Shown here piece by piece: positions 1 to 11,751 of a stretch of 64,000 nucleotides of DNA. Below the pieces are notes generated by a model that did not search any database, had not been told where the DNA came from, and saw nothing but the letters and a program-made list of their open reading frames with translations. The position numbers were made by a program, and so were the translations under genes. Each line of letters begins with the position of its first letter. The stretch's first letter is position 1. Origin of the DNA: Diplonema papillatum (taxonomy: Eukaryota > Euglenozoa > Diplonemea > Diplonemida > Diplonemidae); NCBI GenBank assembly GCA_030068145.1, contig JAPJBO010000615.1:62001-126000 (forward strand), given 5' to 3'.

Positions 1-179
1 GGGTATTTGCCGAGATTTCTGTGGTTAAATCCCGCACCTGAGTGGGTCGGAGAAGGCAAAAAATTGACCCTGTATGGTACTGAGGGCGAGTGAAGGGCAA
101 GTGAGGGCGAGTGAAGACGAGTCTGGGGCGAGTCGTGACTCGCCCGCCACCTAGGCGGCCCCCCCCCCGCTTCCGCCTT

Positions 180-540
180 CCTTTTTCAGGGTACCTAGTG
201 CGGATCATCAACAAGTTACGCTTCGCCGACACACAAGAGCGCCGTCTTCCCTGGATAGTGCCTACAAGGCGTCTGCTCCCTGCGATGCCTATGCCTGGGT
301 GCGCCGGCGATCTTCACACGCTTCGCGGACAGAGTGGTGTCGAACAAGCTGGAATCAGCACCGGAGACCGCAGGAGTGAAGCCATACCTGAGCATCCGCG
401 GGGCGTAACGTACCCATGCAGTGGAAGCTGAAACGCTGGCCGCCACAGGCGTTCCTAGACGAACAGGAGAATTCACCCGCCTGCCAGGATGCTTCGCGCT
501 GTGCCTACGGCGCCACCCACGCCTCCGACGGAATGACTAG
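180..540 (+). mobile_element. 3'-terminal fragment of a LINE (same family as 31-33.2 kb)
   Basis: Decayed relic of the C-terminal end of the non-LTR retrotransposon that is better preserved at 31060-33243. The readable part starts GYLVRIINKLRFAD and continues to a PMPGC motif, aligning with GYLMRAINDLCCAD and AMPGC in the larger copy (about 32768-32890). The order and spacing of shared words hold until about 430, where the frame ends. The CACCCGCCTGCCAGG stretch near 475 resembles the Cys/Pro-rich end of the other copy. Nothing upstream of 180 matches, so it is 5'-truncated, as is usual for LINEs. Homology is by eye, at roughly 50-60% nucleotide identity. Confidence 0.55.
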
Positions 541-2160
541 CGCCCCACCGTAGAAGTGTAGAAACACGGGAGGAAATGCGGTGACCGAAGATTTTTGTGA
601 CCGCACTCTTACTCGTCTCTCTCTCGTTTTCTCCTCTTTCTCCCTCGGCGTTTGGCACATTTTCGCAGTGTATTCGCTTGGTCTCCGGCCTGGCTTGCAC
701 GTCCCGACCTGGTCAAAAAAAAAGAACCGAAAGACAGGAAAAGCGCGAAGAGGTAACAAATTATGACCGCAAGTGAGTCTGAACACAAACAGACAGAAAC
801 AGCATGAATAGGTGACGAAGACAAGGAAAATATTGGATGAGCGCTATTGGCCGCCGAAGCCAATGTTTGTCAGTTCCTCAGTATTTCCTCCCGGCGTTTT
901 GCAAAATTTGACCAGCTGCATCGAGAACCTGCAACCACAAGCTAGCACCTGGCAGCACACTGAACCCCAACAGCCATGGGCGGAAATGTTCCGAAAAAAG
1001 GTTTCTACCAACTCTAGACTCAGGAACCGCAGCCGCATCACAAAAAATATACCAAGCCGTGAAATGAAAGAATCGATAAACAACAAGCAGCGCCGACTGG
1101 CCGTCGACAGCACACAGCAAAGAAGATACAGCTCAAAAAAAGCGCACGGCAGAGGTAAGGTCCCCGCATCGAAACTTGTGCGGCACGACCTTGGTACTCG
1201 AGACGCGCAAGCAGCTGGCAATAATTCTTTCACCGACAGGAAAAGGGTAAGCGTCGGCGTCCTCGGATAACCCGTCGGCTTGACGTCAGCATCGCAATCT
1301 GTCACGTAGGACACGTGAGACGTGAGACTGTCCGTTACGTGACTTCTCGCGATCGCGAGTCATTCTGTTCGGATCAGTCTGCAACGCCGACGCCCTTCTT
1401 TTAATCAAACAAACTATCCCCCCCCACACACACTACGTTCCTGAGCGAACTCCTCATATCCGCATCGAGGACCGATGCGTTCTATCGACTTCCCAGAAAT
1501 AGCGAATAAGCCGAAGGATTCCAACACACGCACACACACTCACTGAAACAAGCAACTCAAGCCGGAGGCGACTCCACGAGCAAACCCAATGTGCTGATCT
1601 CTCCTAAGAGCCGGCATGTTAAAAAAAGGGGGTTTGAGTGGAGGTCCGCAGTAATGCGTAAGCATTACAGACAATCGAGGAGACCGGAAAGCTTCCGGAG
1701 AGTTGGTCAACGGCGCTCTAGCTGGTCTCTTCAACTTGGTTTCCCCCAAGGGCTGGTGTGCATGAAATGTGTTTTCGAAAAACGCTACTGTTGTTGTAAA
1801 GAGTACATCCGTTATTTAGATACGTGCCCACAGAGTGGGTCCGCGAAAAAAATCTCGCGGGAGTGCTCTCCTTCAAGATCCTGGGAGCTGAGAAACCGAC
1901 AGTAAAGCTTGGTTGCACGTTTTCGCTTTTCTTAGCCACTTCTAGGCACGCATTGCTGTCCCCTCTGCAGACGCTCAGGCTCCAGCTGCTGACGATAGCT
2001 CGCCTGCCTGTTTCGTGGCACAGGATCTGACCGCGGTATACAAATTGGGTACCCTTCCAAGCACGTTTTTGTATTTGGCCTCCCTTCTCCTCATAGCCCG
2101 CGTGGTCTCGCTAGTGTCCGACAGATAAAAGATGAGCCTGGTAGAGTTGTGCTAGTGTAC

Positions 2161-2223
2161 AACGATACACCAGTGTTTTTTTGGGGGGGTCTGAGACCCC
2201 CCAATTCCACGCCGTGTATCGTT
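2161..2223. repeat. 63-bp foldback hairpin
   Basis: Outer arms AACGATACAC (2161-2170) and GTGTATCGTT (2214-2223) are perfect inverted repeats. An inner palindrome GGGGGGTCTGAGACCCCCC lies at about 2184-2202. The arm word GATACACGG, read on the minus strand from the right arm, recurs at the tip of the palindrome-array element at 40.2 kb, so this may be a minimal member of the same superfamily. No coding content. Confidence 0.6.
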
Positions 2224-2502
2224 ATATACTACAATTGAAGTGCAGTTTGCCTGTTAGAAACACGTTGTTGTTGTGTCACTTGTGAAAAAATGACACAATC
2301 TGAGTGCAATGCAACTCCGAGCAAAAAGTGAAGGGAAAACCTTCACAACAAGTGAAAGGTTCGAGCCCGCAGTTAGGACTCCGAGCCCTGATTTCTCGTG
2401 CACCGAGTCGGAAATACCCACCCTTGCCGAACTGGTGCATTCCGTGGGTGTTTCCACCAACACTTGGCAAGACTTCTGCCAAGAGAGCCCTTACTTGGGC
2501 CT

Positions 2503-2592
2503 AAAGTTACTAGTGCCGCACTTTTTCTGGCCCTGAATCTGGGGCGGAAAGTTACTAGTGCCGCACTTTTTCTGGCCCTGAATCTGGGGCGG
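2503..2592. repeat. Perfect 45-bp tandem duplication
   Basis: The unit begins AAAGTTACTAGTGCCGCAC and ends CTGGGGCGG. Copy 1 is 2503-2547 and copy 2 is 2548-2592, identical by eye, indicating a recent duplication in non-coding DNA. Confidence 0.85.
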
Positions 2593-5500
2593 TTGCTCAG
2601 TATCAGAGTTTCCAACAGTGTGGCGACCGCAGTCCGACGAACTTACTGCTTCTCTTTTTGACAGAGAGCGCTGGCGGCAGACGAGCACCACCGATGAATC
2701 TGGTGCTAACAAGACGTCCCATCGCCCCCACGCCGGGCCACGGTCACGATTGACACGGCTGGCTCCGGAAGCTCAACTCTGGAGCTGGCTCCGCAGCTCC
2801 GGAGCCACCGCCACACTGCGATTGCCGGCCCATTGCCATGATTGTGCGTCATGATCCCCCGCACACAGCCAGCTCCAAGACTTTGACACGAGCTACGGCA
2901 TCAGTGACATCATCACGATCATGCCACTGCCAAAAAGCAACCGTACTTTGCCATCATTTCTACCTCGAGCCGAGCCCCTTTGCAGCAACCAACACAACAT
3001 CCTGATAATGAATTCACTCAGGACACAAGTAAAGAGACAGAGAGGCGGGGAACGAATCGCTCGACCGATCCGGATGTTGGCCGGGTAAAACCTGAGGCAC
3101 CCAAACCGTTTCTAGGGTTCAGCACTCTGTCTGAGGGGATTTGCGGGCAACAATAAAGTGTAATGCACTGTCAGGAGGACCAGCCTACGAACGCTATTCA
3201 ATGAGAGGATAGCCCCCCTCAGTACATATAAACACCGCCCCTGGAGGAAGGAAGACACCCACAGAAAACAGGAACTACCTGCAGTTCAACACCTAGATAT
3301 TCGATAAGGCAAAAAAGACCGAAACCCAGCACCTACACGACTCTCATATTGATTAAACACGTTTCTACATGGTTTGTTTTTCAAAAACCCCCGTTTTTCT
3401 CCATTCGACGAAGACCACCCAATTCAAATCCCAGACACTCAAGCGAACTTTTATTCGAAAAAGGCTCACAAAGATTACGAACATCGAGAGCGAAGAACGT
3501 GCAAGTCGATGCGCGTCTAGTCATTTTTGGCAAGATCATTGCCCCTCGAGAAAAAAGGCTCGAGTAAGTTTACAGCCTTTTTCCTACTTTAATCGGGCAA
3601 GTCTCGTCTTAATTTTCTCTTTCGAATTTAGAACAAAGTAGAACAACAAAATAGAACTGCGCATTTCTTCTTCTCCCACTTGTGTGAATTGCATTCTTCA
3701 GACGTTCACGGCTGAGCGAGGAAAACACGGGACAAAGCTCTTCACTACCCTCAATGGTCAACCGGAGACCCTAAAACACCGAACTTCTAAACCACAATAA
3801 ACAGTAAAAAGAGCTGAGATAGTCCGTAGTAAAATTCCTTTGTTGAGTCACGTTGAGCCTCATGCCCCCACGCCTGGTGCTGTTCTTCCGTTATTTTTTT
3901 ACGGTTCAGCCTTGCGAACGCACTCCTCCCTGAACACTCACTCACTCACTCAAACTCAGAAGAAGAGAGTTTCTTTTTCGAGGATTGTCGTGGGTCCAAC
4001 CCTCGATCCGTTTGCAGCAATGAGCTACGACAGTATCTGATAATCTTGCCTGTCTCCACGTTCTTGTTCTTGAGTCGTGAGACGCTCTTGTCGACTGTTT
4101 CCGCAGAAACCTATCACTCTAAAAAATAATTCTCCCCACCCGGTTTGTCAATTTCTTCTCCTCCCTTGTTCCCACCTCTCTCTCTCTCTCCACTCGCCTC
4201 TTTGTTCTGCATCAGCAGAAAAGGGGTTCTTTGTGTCTTCATCGCTGTGTCTGCCGCAAGATATGGGTGGACTGAATCTTATTTTTTTAAGTTGTCTCGC
4301 GTTAACACAGATTCCTGCCAGCCCTGGGAAACAATGAAACATTCAACAGTCCCTAAAATCAATATTCGACACACAACATTCATTTTCAATGTTTAACGTG
4401 GCAGCTTGCACCACGAACGGCAAACTTGGGACAGCCGGCGGAGAGCTAGGGCTAGGGTTTGAAACCCGAGAATTCTTTGGGCGGATCACCGCAAGTTGGG
4501 GTTCTTTTTTGTGCTTCACTATTTTTTAACCGCACGGAAAATCTTGTGGGGTCGTGTAGCGCGGAACAAAAAAGAGGGAAAAAAAAAGAAAAAAAAAAAT
4601 ACTCCCCCTTTCACTTCAAAAAACGCAAGCATGTTCGAGCCGCAGAAGAGTGGTGGGACAGTGGGTGCGGAAATAACATTGCGTGTTGTGTTGCTTTCTG
4701 TGTGTTGCTTTCTGTGTGTTGCTTCCTGCGTGCTTCCCGCGCTTCACAACCGTGTTTTGGCACATGATTCGAAACGGCTTCGACAGGGAACCAACCGGCA
4801 CTCCATGCCCGACACAAAGTGGAGCACAGGTGCTGAGCACACTAATTCCGACGAGAGCCATTCGGATACCTTTCAACTCCTGCGTTTCAAGCAGCGTTTG
4901 CTCTTTGCTTTAGCTTAGCGCTGCTGATTGTGCCTACTTCTGAAGTACGATTCAGATCACCATGGGGCGACTCTTCATTTCATGGCAACTGCTCACAATT
5001 CCGAAAGGTTATCCCAGTGTCGACGGAGAAAACGCGCGGTACCGTGCCCTTGCGTGCTACTTTTTGCCCAGAGATGAACAGAATACGTAGCTCGCAGGAG
5101 CGGTGCCGAGTGTAGGAGGACGAGGTAAGGACTACAGTTTCCTTTGACCGCACTACCCTGAACACAGTTTCGACGGAGTTTCAGGTGGTATTTGTTGAGG
5201 GTCCTACTCGGGTCCGCGGTCCCGTTTCTTCACAGAATGCACGTGGCTGAAAAGAAAACTTTTTTGGAAATCCGAAGAACTCCCCCACCCGTACCTTGAA
5301 TGCTCGAGGGCTCGTGCCCCGCAGCATCCGAGTCACCGTTTCATACATATGAAGGATCGTGCTTTGCATGTGGCCAGCCTTCATCTCCATCTGACCTCGT
5401 CCGACCAAGCAAAACGTGTCGCGAGTTGGCAGACAACGGAGGGGGCGCCCGTATTTTTTTATTTCGCACCCCCCCACCACGAACAAAGATTTCCCCCCCA

Positions 5501-7493
5501 CCGCAGGAACCGTCACAGTAGCTGCGGGTGGTCAATAATCCGATATTCAATAGCATACGGTGTTTGGAGGAACATTACCGATAACCCATATAATAACGAA
5601 TCAGCGGATCATCAAACAAGATAAGGTCAATGGTGATATGCCCAGCTTACCATCGTGTCCTTCGCGCGTTGTTAAATGTGCGGTCGTTGGAAGTGTTCCT
5701 CTCAACATTAGTACCAAGTAGAAGGGGATGTGTATGCCAGCCGGCATGTCAAGTCCTGCACGTGGAATTCCAGTCAGACGGGCCAAGTACTTGAGTGAGC
5801 CCGCTCAACTTGTCCCACGAGTCACAGCTTGCCAAAAAAGGCGGGTAGCGGTGGCCCTGCGAGAAGAACGCCGAGTGGATATTTTTCTAGGCAAAACTCC
5901 ATTTCCTTTTGGGTGCACGGGAGCAGGTGTTGCGTCGGCCAACGACCCTTCAGATCTTGTCCACCACCGGTCGCGTGTCCGCTCGCTTCCTCTGCTCCAC
6001 ACGCTTCAACAGCATGTTCTCCCGCCTGGTATACTGCGGCCTCAAACTCTGCGCCAAGGAGCTAGAACCTACGCTTTGTTCAGCTGCGCATCAGTAGGGA
6101 TGGGACGTGGGACGCCTGGTTTACACCGGAGTCATGGACCAACCTACTGTGAGCTGAGGCGGACGGTCTCTTCCTTGCACCGCCGCCAAACAATGGACTC
6201 AGTAGGTACGACTCGACTTCACTCGAAGGTGTGGATTGCGCTGGTTCTAAGCAGGCCACTACTGATTGGCCTGCGTTCGACTCACATTTTTTTGTCCAGA
6301 AGGCGTTCCCTGCCCCCGCCCCCTCTGACGGTCTGCCCCTCGTGCGTGTGGCTTAGAGTACCCACCCTCTGCAGATGGGACACTTTTTTGAACCTTCCGA
6401 GATTATTCTTGCGTTTCCCTAGCCCCGCACTTGTGGATACAGCTATAGAATCGTCGTGATCGACCGATTACCCGCTGCTAGTGGGGTTCTTCCAGGTTCG
6501 GCTCCGGGCGCCAGGATTGGAAGTCCGACTAAAATATAGGTAGCAGGAAACACAACCCTCGACGTCCTTCGAAATACTCCGAGAAGAACGCGCTGGCTTT
6601 GGAATCAGCACGACTGAGCCTACATGACAACGCACAAAAATAATGTCAAGCATGCGCCGCTAGCTAGGCTGTGAAGGACCAGAGTACGAGACATGTTGTG
6701 ACTCTTAACGGTTGCGAGTCACTGGGAGCTACAGACAAGCTGAGGATCGGAATCAAAATCCGCGGAGGACTGATCGCATTGGATGGATCCTGATGATTGC
6801 AAAGGCTGAGAGCTAGTGCCAAGTTCGTAGTCAGAAGCGAAAACCTGTCGCGCACTTTCGTAGAGCTGCATTTGAGGGTCTGAGTCAGTAGGTCGGCCTT
6901 GGATTCCCCGCATGCACACATGCCGTTGCAGCGGGATGCACGCATGCAATTGAAGACAGCCTTGTCTGCCGAAGGCCCTATATTTGTTCTGCTAGCTTGA
7001 AATCGATCAAACCACAAAACAATCTCAGTTCTCCAGTCCGCTAGGGACCATTTCCATATGTGCAAAATGAGTCCGTTGGTGCTGATCGCAGTCTCGCCTA
7101 GTTCTTCTAATAGCGCTGCAGGCACGTCCCCGAAAGCCAGCAAACGTGTGTTACTTCATTTTCTCCAGATTTAAAGTAGCACGCTCGAACTGCAGAGGCA
7201 GCAACCAGTCCGGTTTATGGTTGGTGCGTCGCGAGACCTCCCCTGTAATGAATATAGCGGAGTGCCCTGGAACGCGTATGTTCCCAGGTGCCTCACCGAC
7301 CCTCACCCCGTTCTGCTTCATTTCATCCGCGGGTTGACAACCGTGGAGAAGCAAACCCCCACGAGCAGAAAAAGCACCTGGCCCAGAGTGGCGAACCTGT
7401 GTGTCCTACGCGTATACTCAACACTACAACGCAGGTATCAGCCGTCGTGACGTCAGCAACAAGACGGGTGCGAAGACACCAGAGGGCTTCTTC

Positions 7494-8966
7494 ATGGCCT
7501 TCGTCTCGTTGGCTGCGTTGGCCGCGGGATATTTCTTCCCGCACAGCTTCGACTTCAATTCGTGGTGGTGCGCGGTTACCGCCGTCGGGTTCCTCCTCCC
7601 CATGCCCGCGCTCACAAGATTTTACACGTACTTCACCACGTCGGGCCTGTGGCTGGCAGACCGCAGGGGGTTCGGGTCGCGCGGGCATGCACCGTACGGG
7701 TTGGAGTTTCTGCGCCCCCCGAAACTGACTGCCGGCCAATTCCAAGCCACCGGATATGCTCTCGTGGGCTTGCTTTTGCTCGGGGCTGCGCACCCCACGT
7801 CGCGCGTGGTAATGTCCGGAGCGTACGTCTCCGCCTATCTCCTCTTGACGCAGCTCTTCGCGGAAACCACCACGGGCCAACACTCGAGTTTAGTAGTCCC
7901 GAACGTCCTCGCTTACCTCGTTCTCTCCCCCCAACTGGCGCCGACACTCGTGCAGTGGCACATGGTTACTCTGTACTTCGGTGGCGGGCTCTGCAAAATA
8001 GGGGGAAGCCTTATATCCGGCAAGATGTGGTGCTGCGGCGAGTCACTCCGCTCCGGGTTGTTCCACGCGCTCTGGTCCCGTCCGGGACCGACTCCAGATC
8101 ACTGGATAACACGGTTGCAGGCGAAGGCGACTTGTCTACCTGGTGTAGTGCTCTGCGTCTTGTCGTGCGGTGCACTGGTTTTCGAGCTTGGATCGCCGGT
8201 GGCGGTCGTCCTTGGGCATAAGATGCTGTTCGCGCTGGCTGCTTGGTCATTCCATGTCGGGGTGTTTGTGATGTACGGCATCGATTTTGTGAGCCACTGG
8301 ACACCGGCTTTGCTGGCATTCTGCGCTGCCAGCATGCCTTGCGGCTGTGATGGGTTCGAGGGCGTCTGGGAAGTGGGCGAGTGGCTTGCAGTGGGCTACC
8401 TAGGGTTGCAAGTGTGGTTTGGCGTGGTCACGCTGAACGAGGCTCGTGGAGGTCCTGGGCCGTTGCCATTTTCGTGCTCGCCGATGTTTGCTATGCCGCA
8501 GGATTTGTGTGGTGATGGTATGGTGAATTGGTTCACTGATATCGACTGCGACCTGCGTGCTGCGGGGCACCTCGGGACAGTTGAGTGGTCTGGCCCACCT
8601 ATTGCTTCGCATTTCCTGGGCGAAGATGACATGAAGCGGCTGCCATACCGTGTCTCATACATGGGGTCCACCTATTGCCGGTTCCCCCGAGTTAGCAACT
8701 GGATCCAGCCGGAGTACCGCCTTCCCGTCGACGGCTCGCACTTGTTCTTCACGAACCGCCCTGCAAGCGACGTAATCGTCGCCCAACAACAACGCTTCTC
8801 GGCGAACAGCCCCCTTTGCGGCCCCCGACACTGCATACCGGCATCAGTCCGTGCGCACATGATAGAACAAGCTGTTCGTGACCGCCTCGACATCCTTCAT
8901 CTACGAAACCGGTACAACTCACAAACCAGCTACCGCCACAACCCCTCCACAGAGCCAATGTCCTAA
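7494..8966 (+). CDS. HTTM-like multi-pass membrane protein
   Basis: Predicted integral membrane protein of about 490 residues. It has at least seven hydrophobic stretches between residues 1 and 320, then a soluble, acidic-to-basic C-terminal part of about 170 residues. The segment QWHMVTLYFGGGLCKIGG, followed by a W and a G-x-x-L pattern, resembles the helix pair seen in HTTM/vitamin-K-carboxylase-like membrane proteins (family knowledge; inferred by eye). Function is therefore unassigned; some relatives act in lipid or glutamate modification, but no catalytic residues are claimed. The start chosen is the first in-frame ATG (7494). The frame is open upstream to 7338, and AG acceptors at about 7434-7460 could join a 5' exon, so the N-terminus is uncertain. 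Coding bias is strong and the frame ends at TAA 8964-8966. The nearest gene downstream is 2.8 kb away on the same strand. Confidence 0.6.
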   Translation: MAFVSLAALAAGYFFPHSFDFNSWWCAVTAVGFLLPMPALTRFYTYFTTSGLWLADRRGFGSRGHAPYGLEFLRPPKLTAGQFQATGYALVGLLLLGAAHPTSRVVMSGAYVSAYLLLTQLFAETTTGQHSSLVVPNVLAYLVLSPQLAPTLVQWHMVTLYFGGGLCKIGGSLISGKMWCCGESLRSGLFHALWSRPGPTPDHWITRLQAKATCLPGVVLCVLSCGALVFELGSPVAVVLGHKMLFALAAWSFHVGVFVMYGIDFVSHWTPALLAFCAASMPCGCDGFEGVWEVGEWLAVGYLGLQVWFGVVTLNEARGGPGPLPFSCSPMFAMPQDLCGDGMVNWFTDIDCDLRAAGHLGTVEWSGPPIASHFLGEDDMKRLPYRVSYMGSTYCRFPRVSNWIQPEYRLPVDGSHLFFTNRPASDVIVAQQQRFSANSPLCGPRHCIPASVRAHMIEQAVRDRLDILHLRNRYNSQTSYRHNPSTEPMS

Positions 8967-11751
8967 GCAAAACAAGGGCACGCGCCTTGGCGCCAATGGC
9001 GATCAACCAAAATTAAAATTATGTCGTATCTGTCTCTTCTTCAGTCAACCTAAAGATGGGCACGGTGACAGGAGTGATCAACCAAGGGTCCTATGCATGT
9101 CCCTCTAAAGGGACCGAAATAAGACAGCTGGACATCGAGCCTCACCGTCAATCAAAAGACTTTCCAAGAACTTTACGTTTTAAGTAATGAGAGACAAAAA
9201 CCCCGGAGTTTCAAGCGAACTTTCACTCTAAAAAAACACTCGGGAATACGGTTTTGAGCACGTACCATTTCGTACACATTCCCTGTGCTGGCCCGCAGTG
9301 TACACGAGCTTTTGAATAGGCCCGCAAGCTGCCTGACGCGCGTAGTCCACCTAGTCCATAGCAGACGAAGCTGGAGAACTTCGAATCAATTCATAGCCGG
9401 TTCCTGGTCCCCAGTCTACAACCTTCAGTTAGCGTTGCGGTAGCGAGGGAGTCATCGGTATCACTACGCCCAGCCGCGAGCGCCAACGTGTCCCCACTAA
9501 TGCAGCAATAGCTTCTATCTGCAAAATTGTTTGGTGTATCACCACATTGCATTTACGTGAGAACCCATAAAGAAACCCCGAAAGGTCGCATGTTAGTGCC
9601 CATTTGTTGTGCTCGTGTTTGATGATGCGATGTTCACGGTCGAGTACTTGTTTCCTTCTTGTTCAGCGTGCACAACTGGCGCGTCCAGTCTCCCCATCCT
9701 TGTTATCAGAAGAGCCAGTCCACCAATGATAAAATCCCCAATCTCAGAGTCAATGAAAGTCAGCACAGGAACACATCCCAAGCAACTCCGTAGCATTTAC
9801 CCCCACTTAAGTTCCGTGACACCTGATTTTCAGTCACTGTTTCTAGAATGTGGCCCTCCGTAGTGCGTGGCTGTCACTGCGCTCAGCACCTGTGACAAGG
9901 CAGCAGCTGCTCCTTCGTAGGGGTCTCGGGCCGTCAGCCTCTGTCAATCAGAATCGGCCGGCTCCGTTCAACGATGATTACCTCTTTCCTCCGGAAGTAC
10001 TGCAAACATTCTTCACGGTATTACGAACAAACACAAGTCTGACCTTCCCATTTTTCAATTCATTACAAATCTTGCGCATTGTACTTTCGCCGGCTTTTTA
10101 GCCGGGTTGAGCAGCAATGCAGATCTGAACGAGCTTTCGAACAAGCAGACTGCAAAACAACTATTCTGGGTCAAGTGTTTTGAAAGACACAGCAGCCGAG
10201 CTGTGTCTTTCAAATTTTTTGCATCGGATTGGTCTTGCCGGTCCGTGCCGACCACAGCTACTGCTACCCTCAGCAGTAGTTCGACTCGCTTCTGCCCCTA
10301 TGTTCGCCCAATAGACCTACTATCTCCGCGGAAACCCACTTCTGGCCCCCAATCAGCATCAACAAAACCTGCGCCACTCTACACTCCTCTGCTCACGTGA
10401 CAAAGTAGACCTCCGCGGAAACCAACATCTGGCCCACCCAGGGCTCACGCGGTGAAAAAGACTACCGTACCCTACCGAATCTTGCTCACGTGACAAAGAG
10501 ATGAGTTCAGTTACTAACGACTCTTCGCGTGAACCCCCAGAGGTTCACGCGAACTCACTCTGAAAAAAACACATGCCCACACACGACGTCCGCTAATCAG
10601 CGGTGCAACCTAGCCAACAAACAAAATACGAATTATTCAGCGCCTCGTTGACGCGGTGCTTCACGCTTTCCTCCTTGCTAGCTCGTCCCCTGTCGTCCTC
10701 CCTTCCCCGATCCCTTCCTCCCTAGTTCTCCGCCTTTTTAGCCCACCTCTTTCCACTAGCCCTGTTTTTTTCTCTCCGTCTGCCCTTCGTTTCGAGCTTG
10801 CGCTTACGACAGTTCGCAGCGGGAAGGACATCCATGTAGATACCCGTGTCCACCCCATGCATCAATCCAAAGACACCCGGTGCCAGCGTTGAACATAGCA
10901 GTTTAGGGATCGGGCTTGAAATTGACCGGGCGTTATGGTTTCAGCCTCGCGCATGTAAAGGAACGACCTCCGAGGCCGACCTGGCACTTCCAGGTTCTGG
11001 GAACATCTCGCAGTCTTGCGCGTTTTGGCGTGTCGAGGGAAGGGGGGGCAGTGAGTACTTGCACTAACTTCCAGGGGCCCGTTCAATCAAGACCCCCACC
11101 CGGACCCCCTACCCTATCGCGCAGTATACCGTTGCGGAGGGGCAGAGCAAGCGGACTCTCCAACGGGACCTCAGCACCCTTGCACTCTGTTGGCGTCCGC
11201 CAAGCCAGTTCCGCAAAGGCGATAGACGCTCGCCGACGGTGCGATTGGCAATCTAAGGTCCGCTCCAAGCTGTCGTACAGCCATGCGGATGCGTTGTTTG
11301 CTGAACAGCTCAGGATCCGGGCCGCACTCCGTCCTGCTTCGGGACTAACCGACGGCCGTTCAGTCGCCCTCTAGTGGCCCTTAAGGTGGGCTTTGCGGAA
11401 CTGGCTTGGCGGACGCCAACAGAGTGCAAGGGTGCTGAGGTTTTCCGCGGGCTTCTCTCCCCGGCTCGTGCCCGCGCACCGAAAAAGAACTCGCCCGGAT
11501 CGACGACAAATAGTATCGTTGCAGCGGATCAGCAGCACGAATAGCCCAATACTGTAAGCTCAAGAAGAACGCCATCCCAAGCAACTGACCAAAGGAAGAT
11601 CGCCGGAAACGAGCACCCCGCTCGGCACTGCAATACTGCAGAGCAGCTGCTACTACAAGCAACCCAATCAAACGAACGTCGTCACAGGCCACTGAGCGAA
11701 TATCGCCGGATTCACAAGAAGCGTCCTTCGGGATCGCCGACCACACAAAAT
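8967..11751. other. Intergenic region, no supported gene
   Basis: No convincing coding sequence. Two short frames are worth remembering. At 9850-10000 a basic, mitochondrial-presequence-like run (LRSAWLSLRSAPVTRQ) lacks an ATG. On the minus strand at 9593-9796 there is a small hydrophobic frame. Neither has neighbouring exons I can join. A 13-bp perfect stem (TTGAAAGACACAG with its complement) lies at about 10178-10215. A roughly 95-bp diverged direct repeat (CCGCGGAAACC to GCTCACGTGACAAAG) spans about 10315-10501. The 51-bp inverted repeat at 11168-11441 is listed separately. Confidence 0.5.
11168..11441. repeat. Perfect 51-bp inverted repeat with 172-bp loop
   Basis: The left arm 11168-11218 (ACCTCAGCACCCTTGCACTC to TTCCGCAAAG) is matched base for base by its reverse complement at 11391-11441. 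The pair lies about 310 bp upstream of the poly(A) polymerase start. It could be a small foldback transposon or a stem in the 5' leader. The loop has no recognisable coding sequence. Confidence 0.8.

Larger units (their letters stand above)
541..7337. other. Long stretch without a supported gene
   Basis: No frame here has a recognisable domain, clear codon bias, or matching splice sites on both sides. The longest open frame (5728-6459, 243 codons) is rich in Arg/Ser/Pro and has competing open frames at the same place, so I do not call it. A segment around 5905-6090 read in another frame is less biased and could be a single exon, but nothing connects to it. Small repeats are listed separately (2161-2223 and 2503-2592). 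Several A/T- and C-runs (1417-1430, 4570-4600, 5465-5510) look like ordinary intergenic low complexity. 7137-7400 may hold 5' exons of the next gene. Confidence 0.5.

Noticed and set aside
5728-6459. 243-codon frame
   Set aside because: Arg/Ser/Pro-rich, overlaps other open frames, no domain and no splice or start context; GC-rich DNA gives such frames by chance.
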